From: an uncultured Eubacteriales bacterium | GTDB taxonomy: Bacteria; Bacillota; Clostridia; Oscillospirales; Acutalibacteraceae | Direction of reading: 5' to 3' | NCBI GenBank assembly: GCA_900540085.1 | Contig: UQEU01000011.1 | Span: 1 to 48,526, forward strand | Length of the DNA: 48,526 nucleotides | Shown here: piece after piece, positions 17,122 to 25,561 of the stretch | Layout: each line of letters opens with the position of its first letter | Position numbering within the stretch: the stretch's first letter is position 1 | Notes under the pieces: generated by a model | The model's input: the letters and a program-made list of their open reading frames with translations, nothing else | What the model was told of the DNA's origin: nothing | The model's database searches: none | Position numbers and translations under genes: made by a program

Positions 17122-17142
17122 CGGGCAGGAAAAACCCACCCG
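17122..17142 (-). terminator. hairpin between mgsA and hisS
   Basis: On the minus strand CGGGTGGG and CCTGCCCG form an 8-bp stem (two wobble pairs) with a 5-nt loop, followed by TAGTTTTTTG. It looks like an intrinsic terminator in the 51-nt gap between mgsA and hisS. It would limit read-through into hisS or act as an attenuator. The gap is too short for a T-box leader. Confidence 0.6.
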
Positions 17143-17148
17143 AGTGCA

Positions 17149-17559
17149 TTAATTATTGTATTTAGGGTTTACAATTTCACGCCAATCGAAATCTCCTCGC
17201 TCGATACCGTGAATTAAAGCCTCAGCAGTTGCAATATTTGTTGCAAAAGGAATATTGTGAACATCACAAAGTCTTAAAAGGTCGTTGTCGCTCGGTTCGT
17301 GAGGTTTCGGAGAAAGCGGGTCCCTGAAAAATATCAAAATATCTATTTCGTTGCAGGCAATTCGGCTTGCAATTTGCTGGCCGCCGCCTTGTGCACCGCT
17401 TAAAAAACAGTTGATTTTCAAACCTGTTGCGTCTTGAACAAGTTTACCCGTCGTGCCGGTAGCACAAACATCGTGCCTTGAAATTATACCGCAGTATGCT
17501 ATACAGAACTGAACAAGAAGTTCTTTTTTTGCATCGTGTGCAATAAGTGCTATATTCAT
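17149..17559 (-). CDS. mgsA: methylglyoxal synthase
   Basis: Converts dihydroxyacetone phosphate to methylglyoxal and phosphate, a bypass of lower glycolysis used when sugar phosphates build up. The 136-residue length is typical. Family motifs are visible: IALIAHDAKK at the N-terminus, ATGTTG for phosphate binding near residue 33, SGAQGGGQQIA near 54, and FFRDPLSPKPHEP near 77, which includes catalytic acidic residues. I start at the ATG at 17559 behind GGAGGGAG, discarding 34 non-homologous residues upstream. A minus-strand TATAAT lies about 60 nt upstream. It follows mrdA by 200 nt. Confidence 0.94.
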   Translation of the reverse strand: MNIALIAHDAKKELLVQFCIAYCGIISRHDVCATGTTGKLVQDATGLKINCFLSGAQGGGQQIASRIACNEIDILIFFRDPLSPKPHEPSDNDLLRLCDVHNIPFATNIATAEALIHGIERGDFDWREIVNPKYNN

Positions 17560-17759
17560 ATATCTATTTTCTCCCTCCAAGAGTTCAATATCTAATATAT
17601 TTTCCAAATATCTACTGAAATATAATATCATAATTTTTAATATTATACAACAAAAAAGCAAGAAAAAACGAAAAAAGACAAAATTATTTTAGAATTTTTT
17701 TATTTATTTAATGCTTTTTTTACAGTTTTCAGTCATATTTTGTTTAAGAAAGACCGTTT

Positions 17760-19790
17760 TTACTGCAAAAGAGTAGCAGTATTTTCTGCTTTTTTTTCAT
17801 CGGAATTGTCTGCAAAGTAGTAGTTGTAAACAGATGAAGTTAAAGCGGCAGTTTCAGTACCTGAGCCTGCAAGTTCGACAACGGAAGAAACGGCGATTTC
17901 CGGATTTTCATAAGGACCGTAAGTGATAAGAAAACCGTTGTTTCTGTCTTGTCCTTTTACTTTTACCTGAGAAGTACCTGTTTTTGCGGCCAAATTAACA
18001 TTGAGTTTGTCAAATATTCTTGACGGTGCGCCCGATTTTGCAACATCACGCATACCTCCCTGAACAGTTGACAGGGTGGCTTTTGAAAATCCTGTATTTT
18101 CGGCAACTTTCGGCTCTTTGTATGAGATGGCATTATTGCTTTTTGAAATGACGGATTTTACAAAGTGAGCTTCGTATCTTGTGCCACCGTTTGCTATTGT
18201 TGAGCAGTAGTTTGCAAGTTGCAAAGGTGTGAAAAGGTTGTCCGACTGACCGATAGCGGCGTGAACGGTGTCGCCGAGATTCCAATAGCCGCCTGCGTTT
18301 TCCCTTTCGGTTCTTCCTGCAAGAACGCCTTTGCTTTCGGGTATCTCAACACCTGTTTTTTCGCCGAAACCAAGCATTGAGCAGTACTCGTTCATTTTAT
18401 TAATTCCGATTTCCAAACTTGTTTTGTAGAAAAATATGTTACACGAGTCACGAATTGCTTCTGCAACATTTTCATTGCCGTGTGCTTTTTGATGAAGACA
18501 TTGAAGAGTTTGGTCATAAAACTTCATTGTACCGGAACACTTGAATTCCGTATCTTTTGTGATAACCCCTTCTTCAAGTGCTGCACAGGCAACGGCGGGC
18601 TTAAAAGTTGAGCCGGGTGCGTATGTGCCGAGTGCAAATCTGCTCCAAAGAGGGTTTCTTTTATCTTTAATGAGTTGGTCGTACTTTTCATAGTAGTCTG
18701 CCAAATCGTAAGTGGGATAACTTGCCGCCGCAAGCAATTCGCCTGTGTTGACATCTTCCACAACAACTGCACCTGCACTTGAATTTGCGTCAACTTCATC
18801 GCATACTGCTTTCAAATTGTCCTGTGCTACTTTTTGAAGACCTATATCTATTGTTAAAACGACAGTATCGCCTTGAATGGGAGGCTTTGTTACTTCTCTC
18901 GTTATTGTTCCGTCGGAGTTTTTTGTGATTGTCATTTCTCCGTCAGTTCCTCGAAGGTATTTTTCCATAGCGTATTCGATACCCGATTCGCCGATTTCGT
19001 CAGTGATTTTGTATCCTTCGTCTTTGTATTTTTCATACTCTTCGGCATTTATTTTTCTGACAGTTCCCAAAATGTGAGGTGCAATGGTTGAGTCAACATA
19101 TTCTCTGTAAGCAACAGTTCTGACATCTGCTCCTTTGTACATTTCGGTGTTGTCTTTAACGGCAGCGACCGTGTTTTGATTGACATCTTCCGCTATTGTA
19201 ACGGGTGTGTTGTAGGAAAACATCATCAGCGTGAGTTCGTATCTGATATTTGCGATTTTGATTGCTGTAATCGGGTCATATTTTTCAAGTCCGTATTTTT
19301 CGACTACTGCATCAAAACAGTTTTGGGCAGTTGCGTATGGCTGAAGATTAAGCATATTTTCGCTTTTCATAGCCGCAATATCTTTTTCGTCCAAGTCATC
19401 GTTTGTCAAAAAGCCGATTTGACCGTTTGAATTTGATTGAAGAGGGAGATGTTGTACATACTCCTCGCCGTTTTTCTCAAAAAGATTTATTAAATTTAAA
19501 ATGATGGTGTTTCGTGCTTCGTTGTCGTCTGCTGACGGAAAAACGGTTGCGTCTAAAATGATAGAATTGCCTTGTCTGTTTGTTACAAGTTGGTTGCCGT
19601 TTCTGTCAACAATATCGCCTCTTGCGGCAGGTATCTGCACCGTGTATGTTTGCATTGTAGAGTTCTTTTTTACAAAATAGTCGTGGTTTTTGATTTGAAT
19701 ATCAAACAATTTAAATCCAAAACCGAACACTACGAGTGCAACCATAAACAATGCAATGACAGGTCTTGCACTTTTGTGCCTGAGTTTCAT
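17760..19790 (-). CDS. mrdA: penicillin-binding protein 2, cell elongation transpeptidase
   Basis: A class B penicillin-binding protein that cross-links peptidoglycan during side-wall growth. The 676-residue protein has one N-terminal membrane anchor (about 9-30) and a dimerisation/pedestal domain to about residue 305. The transpeptidase domain carries the active-site S394-T-F-K, the S449-C-N triad and K603-T-G-T. GTYAPGSTFKPAV surrounds the nucleophile. It is the last of the mreB-mreC-mreD-mrdA run, 12 nt after mreD. No terminator was seen before mgsA, though the downstream DNA is T-rich on the minus strand. Confidence 0.95.
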   Translation of the reverse strand: MKLRHKSARPVIALFMVALVVFGFGFKLFDIQIKNHDYFVKKNSTMQTYTVQIPAARGDIVDRNGNQLVTNRQGNSIILDATVFPSADDNEARNTIILNLINLFEKNGEEYVQHLPLQSNSNGQIGFLTNDDLDEKDIAAMKSENMLNLQPYATAQNCFDAVVEKYGLEKYDPITAIKIANIRYELTLMMFSYNTPVTIAEDVNQNTVAAVKDNTEMYKGADVRTVAYREYVDSTIAPHILGTVRKINAEEYEKYKDEGYKITDEIGESGIEYAMEKYLRGTDGEMTITKNSDGTITREVTKPPIQGDTVVLTIDIGLQKVAQDNLKAVCDEVDANSSAGAVVVEDVNTGELLAAASYPTYDLADYYEKYDQLIKDKRNPLWSRFALGTYAPGSTFKPAVACAALEEGVITKDTEFKCSGTMKFYDQTLQCLHQKAHGNENVAEAIRDSCNIFFYKTSLEIGINKMNEYCSMLGFGEKTGVEIPESKGVLAGRTERENAGGYWNLGDTVHAAIGQSDNLFTPLQLANYCSTIANGGTRYEAHFVKSVISKSNNAISYKEPKVAENTGFSKATLSTVQGGMRDVAKSGAPSRIFDKLNVNLAAKTGTSQVKVKGQDRNNGFLITYGPYENPEIAVSSVVELAGSGTETAALTSSVYNYYFADNSDEKKAENTATLLQ

Positions 19791-19802
19791 TAAAAAATCT
19801 CC

Positions 19803-20333
19803 TTAAGCGATTTTTTCTAAATTTTTCAATAAGTTTTTTCGTATCAGGTTGATTAAATATACTGCCAAAACCGAGATGACAGATGTGTAAATTGCACACG
19901 GAATATAGTAATATCCGAGAGTTGCGAAACTTCCGGTATCTTTTGTCGAAGCGACAAATAAAACCCAATATAAAACAGAGTATATAAACACTCCCGCAAC
20001 GCTTACGAGCAGATTTACTATATATACATTTCGCACTAAATTTTCCGTAATGTATGAGGCAAGAAGGCAGAGCAAGGCTAAAAATATACTGTTAAAACCG
20101 AGATGGTCGGCAGAAACCATATCCCATAAAAGTCCGCCGAAAAGTCCCAACAGAGTTGCTTCCTTTTCTCCTTCGCTCATTGCAAGTGTGATTGTCACGG
20201 GAATAAGCAAAAAACAGTGCGCAGAAAAAATCGTTGTTATAAGTCCGCCTGTATTTTGCAGCAAGTCTGCCAAGAGAATTAAAACGCAGTACAAAACATA
20301 TTTAATTGTGTTTTGTTTTTTGTTGAGTTCCAT
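19803..20333 (-). CDS. mreD: rod shape-determining protein MreD
   Basis: A 176-residue polytopic membrane protein with about five membrane segments. It is placed by its position between mreC and mrdA and by the family pattern LLGLFGGLLWDMVSADHLGFNS near residues 61-82. MreD is a membrane part of the elongation machinery that links MreC and the synthases. It starts 2 nt after the mreC stop. Confidence 0.9.
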   Translation of the reverse strand: MELNKKQNTIKYVLYCVLILLADLLQNTGGLITTIFSAHCFLLIPVTITLAMSEGEKEATLLGLFGGLLWDMVSADHLGFNSIFLALLCLLASYITENLVRNVYIVNLLVSVAGVFIYSVLYWVLFVASTKDTGSFATLGYYYIPCAIYTSVISVLAVYLINLIRKNLLKNLEKIA

Positions 20334-20335
20334 TG

Positions 20336-21178
20336 TTATTCTCCGTCAGGCGAAAAGCCTGTCAATACAAAGCAGTTTGAAACAGATGATATATCTATTC
20401 CGGGCTGAACAACTGCATAAGTTGAAATATCTGTTTTTTCGTCTTTTGTTTCCGAAACAGTGCCTATTACAAGACCTTTTGGGAAACTTTCTCCTATACC
20501 TGCCGTGCAGATGATGGAGCCGTATGAAACATTTGAATTTGCGTCAAGGTTTGCAAACTTGGTTTTCCCCGATTTTGCAAGACTTGCCGTGCCTGTAACA
20601 TAACTTGTTTCGTTTGTAACAATTTCGTAGGCAGAACAGGTAAAGTCGGGGTCAAGTATCGTGATACATACACTGTAAGTCGGGTAAACTTTGTCAACGA
20701 CACCTATAAGGTTTTTCCCGTAAATGACTGCATCGCCTTTTTTTATGCCTGCCGTACTGCCTTTGTTGAGAGTGAAAGAGCCGTAAACATCAGCACTGTC
20801 CCTTGCAATTACGGTACATTCTTTCCATTTGTAGTCAGGGTTTTCGTCCTTGATTTCAAGAAATTCTTTGTAAAGTTCGTTTTGACTTTTAATATTATTG
20901 TAGTCTGCAAGTTGACTTTGAAGGTCGGATATTTGAAGTTGTAATTCGTTTATTTCTTTTTGATGTTCCGTTTCTCCTGTTGCGTTTTTGAATACTTTGT
21001 CAATGCCTTCCGATAATTTAGACGCAACATAGTGTGCAGGATAAAAAACGGTGCCTAAAACAGATGACTGTGCTGTTGAGCCGCTTCCGTTTATGGCCGC
21101 AAGCAGCATACCTGCCAAAAGAAGACACAAGACGGAAACTATGATTTTAAATCTTTGACTTTTTAAAAAGTTTTTCAT
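20336..21178 (-). CDS. mreC: rod shape-determining protein MreC
   Basis: MreC is a single-pass membrane protein whose outer part organises the elongation enzymes, including PBP2. The 280-residue protein has one N-terminal membrane segment (about 11-28), a coiled coil (about 72-108, HQKEINELQLQISDLQSQL) and a beta-rich C-terminal domain with KGDAVIYGKNLIGVVDKVYP near residue 150. It lies 24 nt after mreB and 2 nt before mreD. Confidence 0.93.
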   Translation of the reverse strand: MKNFLKSQRFKIIVSVLCLLLAGMLLAAINGSGSTAQSSVLGTVFYPAHYVASKLSEGIDKVFKNATGETEHQKEINELQLQISDLQSQLADYNNIKSQNELYKEFLEIKDENPDYKWKECTVIARDSADVYGSFTLNKGSTAGIKKGDAVIYGKNLIGVVDKVYPTYSVCITILDPDFTCSAYEIVTNETSYVTGTASLAKSGKTKFANLDANSNVSYGSIICTAGIGESFPKGLVIGTVSETKDEKTDISTYAVVQPGIDISSVSNCFVLTGFSPDGE

Positions 21179-21202
21179 TTCAATCCTTCTTATAGTTTGT
21201 GA

Positions 21203-22180
21203 TTATCTGATTTTGCGAAGTTTCATAGATGTTCCGAGTGCCACGCACTTTGTCGGATTTTCTGCGATATGCACTGCAATGTTTGCACGCTCTGCAATGA
21301 GTTTGTCAAGGCCTCTCAACTGACAGCTTCCGCCCGTGAGATAGATACCTCTGTCAATAATATCCCCTGCAAGTTCGGGCAATGTAACTTCAAGTGTTTC
21401 CCTGATTGCGTCTGTAATTATCGTTGCAGGTTCAAGTAAAACTTCTCGTATTTCTTCTGAAGTGATTTCTATTGCTTTCGGAAGACCGTCGTTCAAGTTT
21501 CTGCCTCGAACTTCCATAGCGCCCTCTCCGCCGTATTCGTAAACAGAGCCTATTTTAAGTTTTATATCTTCAGCAGTTCTTTCGCCTATGAGCATATCGT
21601 AGTTTTTCTTTAAATAGTTTACTATTGTTTCGTCGAAAGCATCGCCTGCAACTTTTACGCTTTTTGATGCCGCAATTCCTCCGAGACTGATAACTGCAAT
21701 GTCTGTTGTGCCTGCGCCAATATCGGCAACCATAGAGCCTGTCGGGTCGTTTGTCGGCAAACCTGCACCCATAGCCGCTGCCATTGCTTCTTCTATAAGT
21801 TCTACTTCCTGGGCGCCTGCGTTTCTTGCGGCGTCTTCTACTGCTTTTCTTTCAACTTCCGTAACGCCCGACGGTACGGAGATAACTATGCGTGTTTTTG
21901 TAAAAAGCAAATGCTTAACCGAACGGCTCATAAAATCACGGAGCATATCGGTAGTCATATCAAAGTCGGCGATAACACCGCTTTTAAGAGGTCTTACTGC
22001 AATAATTGAGCCGGGAGTTCTTCCTATCATATTTTTTGCAACATTTCCGACTGCAAGAACACGCTTTGATTTTACATCTACTGCGACAACCGACGGCTCG
22101 TCGATAACAATATCTCCTCTTTTATTGCACATAAGCGTGCTTGCTGTTCCCAAATCTATTCCAAGGTCTCTTGTAAACAT
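21203..22180 (-). CDS. mreB: actin-like cell shape protein MreB/Mbl
   Basis: A bacterial actin homologue that polymerises under the membrane and guides side-wall synthesis. It is 325 residues, close to the usual 330-345. Actin-fold nucleotide motifs are present: GIDLGTAST at residue 8, VADIGAGTTDIAVISLGG near 155, and ALGTSMK at the C-terminus. It is first in the operon, with a clear promoter at 22251-22279. MreB and Mbl cannot be told apart with confidence here; linkage to mreCD and mrdA favours MreB. Shine-Dalgarno match is weak. Confidence 0.94.
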   Translation of the reverse strand: MFTRDLGIDLGTASTLMCNKRGDIVIDEPSVVAVDVKSKRVLAVGNVAKNMIGRTPGSIIAVRPLKSGVIADFDMTTDMLRDFMSRSVKHLLFTKTRIVISVPSGVTEVERKAVEDAARNAGAQEVELIEEAMAAAMGAGLPTNDPTGSMVADIGAGTTDIAVISLGGIAASKSVKVAGDAFDETIVNYLKKNYDMLIGERTAEDIKLKIGSVYEYGGEGAMEVRGRNLNDGLPKAIEITSEEIREVLLEPATIITDAIRETLEVTLPELAGDIIDRGIYLTGGSCQLRGLDKLIAERANIAVHIAENPTKCVALGTSMKLRKIR

Positions 22181-22250
22181 TTTGTTCGCTCGCTTTCATC
22201 GTTTGTATTTGTGTATTTATAAAAAACATATTTTTTAATTCAGCAATGTT

Positions 22251-22279
22251 ATTATATAATAATAAAATACATTAAACAA
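22251..22279 (-). promoter_or_regulatory. sigma-A promoter of the mreBCD-mrdA operon
   Basis: On the minus strand TTGTTT (22274-22279) and TATAAT (22251-22256) are 17 bp apart, about 70 nt upstream of the mreB ATG. The rest of this 246-nt gap is AT-rich and holds only the terminator of the upstream gene. Confidence 0.7.
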
Positions 22280-22384
22280 GAAAAAAACAAAAAAATATAA
22301 AATTTAACAAATTATATTTTTTAATCACATAAAAAATTAATAAGTATTCTTAAAATTGTACTGAAATATATGTGAAAATAAAAA

Positions 22385-22412
22385 ACTCTGCACAGATTTC
22401 ACCGTGCAGAGT
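22385..22412 (-). terminator. terminator of the M20 peptidase/transporter operon
   Basis: ACTCTGCAC / GTGCAGAGT forms a perfect 9-bp stem with a 10-nt loop. On the minus strand it is followed by a T-run. It lies 14 nt past the stop of the gene at 22427-23083. Confidence 0.9.
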
Positions 22413-22426
22413 AAGAGCGTTTGAAT

Positions 22427-23083
22427 TTATTTGATTATTCCTTTTTTGAACATAATGTGTGTCGCAAGTAAAGCAACGGCAACGGCAACAATAATCAAAA
22501 CACCGATTGACATTTTTCCGTTGATTGCAAGACAGATGAGAACTGCTCCGATAGGGGCAATGCTTATTTTGTAATTTTTTGCGATATAACTCATTGCAAG
22601 GGCACCGAAAAGTGCGGGAACAACCTGTCTGAAAGCTGCGGCAAACGGAGATGATTCGTCTGTAAGATAGGGAAGAATGGGAGAAAAAAGCAAAACTCCG
22701 AGTGCCAAAATGATGGTTGTTACTATTGACGATGTTGCAACTGCTATCGTAGAAAGAATTTCTCCCTCGTCGCTGTTTGCACGCACATTTGCACTGTCCA
22801 TTGCAGAAAGAGCGCACGGCAGTTTTAAGTTTGTGATATTTCCCGTAACAAAACTTAAATATGTTGCACCCGAGCCTAAAAGAGGAGTATATGTAACAAC
22901 TTCGATAACGGCAGTCGGGTAGAATAAAAGGGCAATCGGTGCCAATCCTTTAAAGACGGCAGAGGCAGACGGGAAAGCGTCAAAATGTGCAGAAATTGCA
23001 AGAGGAATCATAATGAAACCGACAAGTGCCGTGATTATCCAAAATCTGCCGTAAATGTGAGTTTTATTATTAAACTGTTCCAT
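22427..23083 (-). CDS. polytopic membrane protein, partner of the DUF5058 protein
   Basis: A 218-residue membrane protein with about six segments. Conserved-looking small-residue stretches such as TYTPLLGSGATYLSFVTGN (near 64) and LPCALSAMDSANV (near 87) resemble substrate-handling parts of transporters. It directly follows the DUF5058 gene (TAAATG junction, GGAGGGG site), and the two are likely subunits of one transporter. They share a transcript with an M20 peptidase upstream, which points to a peptide or acylated amino acid as the substrate. That is inference. Confidence 0.6.
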   Translation of the reverse strand: MEQFNNKTHIYGRFWIITALVGFIMIPLAISAHFDAFPSASAVFKGLAPIALLFYPTAVIEVVTYTPLLGSGATYLSFVTGNITNLKLPCALSAMDSANVRANSDEGEILSTIAVATSSIVTTIILALGVLLFSPILPYLTDESSPFAAAFRQVVPALFGALAMSYIAKNYKISIAPIGAVLICLAINGKMSIGVLIIVAVAVALLATHIMFKKGIIK

Positions 23084-23854
23084 TTAACCCCTCCATTCAA
23101 AGTTTGCTATTGTCGGCGGTAAAACTTCGTTGAAAAGAATTACGACTGCAAGCGCAATAAAAAGACTTAAAGGCATTGCAAATGTTTCAAGCCACGCAAC
23201 ATTTTTCTTTTGAGTGATTTTCATAAAAATATACATAAAAATCATTGAGGTTACAAGTGCTATGACGCTCATCACACCTGCACCGTCGCCGAGTGTATTT
23301 GCATCTCCGGAGCCTAAAATCGCTCTGCCGACAAATGCCGAGATAAGTCCGACAAATGCCGCACTGCTCATTGCGTCAGCCCACGCACCGTTTTTGTGAA
23401 CTGCTTTTCCTATTTTCTTTTGAATGAATTTTACGGCAAACGGTACTATTACAAGAGGCATTACCGAACCGAGAGTCATTACCCATGCGGCAGCCGAAAA
23501 AGCAGTTTTATCAGTTACATCTGCCGAAAGACCACCGACTATTCCGAGTGCTTCAAGCGCACTTTCTGCGGCAGGTACTTCATATGTAATATTTCCTATA
23601 ACAGTCAATCTTATCCACGGCAAAACTATTCCGAGTGCACCCGAAAGAGTTAAGATTGTGGCGAGGATTGCTATTGACGGTGCTATTGAAAAGAGTGAAC
23701 TTGATGCGATTGTTTTTTTCATTGTTTTTTCGGAAAGCCCTATTTTTTTGCCCTGTCTGTAAGCTCGTATAAGAAAAAACAGAGATTGAGCGATTACAAA
23801 AAGAGCAACAAGACCTCCGAGCGCATACATAAATGTGCTTGTTTTGAAATCCAT
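23084..23854 (-). CDS. DUF5058 family membrane protein
   Basis: A 256-residue polytopic membrane protein with about seven segments, which I recognise as the uncharacterised DUF5058 family. The N-terminal half carries a charged cytoplasmic loop (RAYRQGKKIGLSEKTMKKTI near residue 31) and a SIAPSIAILATILTLSGALG segment. It is encoded right after an M20 peptidase (46-nt gap) and just before a second membrane protein, forming a three-gene operon. A role as a transporter component is inferred from this layout. Confidence 0.7.
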   Translation of the reverse strand: MDFKTSTFMYALGGLVALFVIAQSLFFLIRAYRQGKKIGLSEKTMKKTIASSSLFSIAPSIAILATILTLSGALGIVLPWIRLTVIGNITYEVPAAESALEALGIVGGLSADVTDKTAFSAAAWVMTLGSVMPLVIVPFAVKFIQKKIGKAVHKNGAWADAMSSAAFVGLISAFVGRAILGSGDANTLGDGAGVMSVIALVTSMIFMYIFMKITQKKNVAWLETFAMPLSLFIALAVVILFNEVLPPTIANFEWRG

Positions 23855-23899
23855 ATCATTTCCCCTTGATTTAATCTTTCATTTCATTTGTTTTTTTAT

Positions 23900-25363
23900 T
23901 TATTTGTTCATTTCTTTAATGTATTTTTTGAAGAATGAAACGCCTTGTTCAAGTTGTGCTATCGGACAACGCTCGTTTGTAGAATGGGTTGTAAGCAACA
24001 ATTCCGATGAAACGGTAAAAGGTGCAAAACGGTAAATATTGTCGCATATAGGCTCGTAGTGGTAGGCGTCTGTTCCTCCCATTACAAGATACGGAACAAC
24101 TATGTTTTTGTTGTCAAGTTCAACCGTGAGTTTTTTCAGCGTATTAAATGCTCTTGTATCATCGGGAGAAATTTTTGAAGGCTCTTTGCCTTTAATGTAC
24201 TCAATTTCTATTTTGTCGTTTTTGATAACTTTTCTGATATGTTCTTTTGTCGTTTCAATCGTTTCGCCCGGCATAATTCTGAAATTTACCGTAACGCTTG
24301 CTTTTTGCGGCAAAACATTTGCGGCAGGCGAACCTTCTGCCATTGTTACGCCCGTTGTTGTTCTTACAAGTGAAGCGGCAGGAGGAATTTTTGTCATAAT
24401 TTTTAAAATTAAAGGTCTTAATATTGCGTGGTTACAAAGAATAAATCTGCCCTTATAGGTCATTCTTTTGCCCATTAAAACAAATAAGTTTTTAACAAAC
24501 GGAAGCATTTTTGCCTTGAATTGATGATTTTCAAGTCGGCAAACTGCTTTTGAAAGTTCTCCGATTGCAGTGTGCTTCGGAGGTTGGGAAGAATGTCCTC
24601 CCTTTGCATTCAGTGTGAGTTTGAAGTCGGCATATCCTTTTTCGGCAACACCTATTCCTGCAAGGTTTGCGTCAAGAATTCCTTTGACTGATGCAGGAAG
24701 CATTGCACCACCTTCATCAATAACACTGTCAAGACGAACGCCTCTTGATTTTAATTCTTTCATAAGTTCGTCTGCACCTGAATTTTCGCCTGCAACTATT
24801 TCTTCGTTGTGCCCTAAACAAAGATAAACTGTTCTTGTCGGAGTGTAGCCTTCTTCGAGCAGTGTTTCAACGCTTTCCATAAGGCATATAAGATGGTTTT
24901 TCATATCGAGAGCACCTCTGCCCCATATAAATTCGCCGTCGTTATATCCGTCAAAAGCGGGATGCTTCCAGTCGTTTTCAGTTCCCCTTGAAACAGGTAC
25001 AACATCCATGTGTGCAAGAAAAGCTATCGGCAGTTCTTTTGAGCCTGTACCTGTCCATTCGTATAACAAAGAGGCTTTTGAAACTTTTGTGCATTTTAAG
25101 TTTTTTGAAATGAGCGGAAACGACTTTTCAAGAAATTCATGAAACTTTTCAAATTCTGTCCAGTCTGTTTTAGTTTCATCTGCACATGAAATTGTTTTGA
25201 TTTGAATTGCCTGAGAAAGATGCTTTGCACACCTTTTTACATTGACATTTTCTTTTTCCGATTTTTCACTTTTTGGCATATCTTCTTTGAAAAATGCTGC
25301 TTTAATTGCAGTGATTATGATTGCCAAAGCAATAATTAAAATAATTGCTAAAAAAATTTTCAT
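23900..25363 (-). CDS. membrane-anchored M20 family metallopeptidase
   Basis: A 487-residue zinc peptidase of the M20 family, closest in layout to carboxypeptidase S/PM20D1-type enzymes that cleave or form N-acyl amino acids and small peptides. One N-terminal membrane anchor (about 3-24) precedes the enzyme domain. Metal-site motifs are AHMDVVPV near residue 117, GRGALDMKNH near 148, the catalytic HNEEI near 182 and DEGGAML near 212. A late His lies in LTTHSTNERCP near 463. A lid domain sits in the middle. I use the ATG at 25363 behind AGGGAG, not the TTG at 25369. Confidence 0.87.
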   Translation of the reverse strand: MKIFLAIILIIALAIIITAIKAAFFKEDMPKSEKSEKENVNVKRCAKHLSQAIQIKTISCADETKTDWTEFEKFHEFLEKSFPLISKNLKCTKVSKASLLYEWTGTGSKELPIAFLAHMDVVPVSRGTENDWKHPAFDGYNDGEFIWGRGALDMKNHLICLMESVETLLEEGYTPTRTVYLCLGHNEEIVAGENSGADELMKELKSRGVRLDSVIDEGGAMLPASVKGILDANLAGIGVAEKGYADFKLTLNAKGGHSSQPPKHTAIGELSKAVCRLENHQFKAKMLPFVKNLFVLMGKRMTYKGRFILCNHAILRPLILKIMTKIPPAASLVRTTTGVTMAEGSPAANVLPQKASVTVNFRIMPGETIETTKEHIRKVIKNDKIEIEYIKGKEPSKISPDDTRAFNTLKKLTVELDNKNIVVPYLVMGGTDAYHYEPICDNIYRFAPFTVSSELLLTTHSTNERCPIAQLEQGVSFFKKYIKEMNK

Positions 25364-25412
25364 ACTCAAACTCCCTTTCTCTTGAAATTTTTTTGCAAAA
25401 TATTCCGCTTGA

Positions 25413-25421
25413 ATTATACCA
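25413..25421 (-). promoter_or_regulatory. extended -10 promoter of the M20 peptidase operon
   Basis: On the minus strand TGG followed by TATAAT forms an extended -10 element about 50 nt upstream of the M20 gene. The -35 region is poor, which is usual for extended -10 promoters. Confidence 0.5.
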
Positions 25422-25504
25422 TAAAAAAATGATTGATTAAAGGGATTGTTTCAAAATTTTTATTTTTAATAAGGTTAAAATTGTAATTTAAGATAAAAAT
25501 AAAA

Positions 25505-25535
25505 AAGCGATTAATCAAAATTTGAAAAATCGCTT
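25505..25535 (-). terminator. terminator of the pdaA-like gene
   Basis: AAGCGATT / AATCGCTT forms a perfect 8-bp stem with a 15-nt loop. On the minus strand it is followed by a T-run, and it lies 26 nt past the deacetylase stop codon. Confidence 0.85.
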
Positions 25536-25561
25536 GATTTAATTAGAATATTTTTTCGGTT

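Noticed and set aside
17098..17148. T-box leader for hisS
   Set aside because: The gap is only 51 nt and lacks the TGGNACCGCG core and any stem I.
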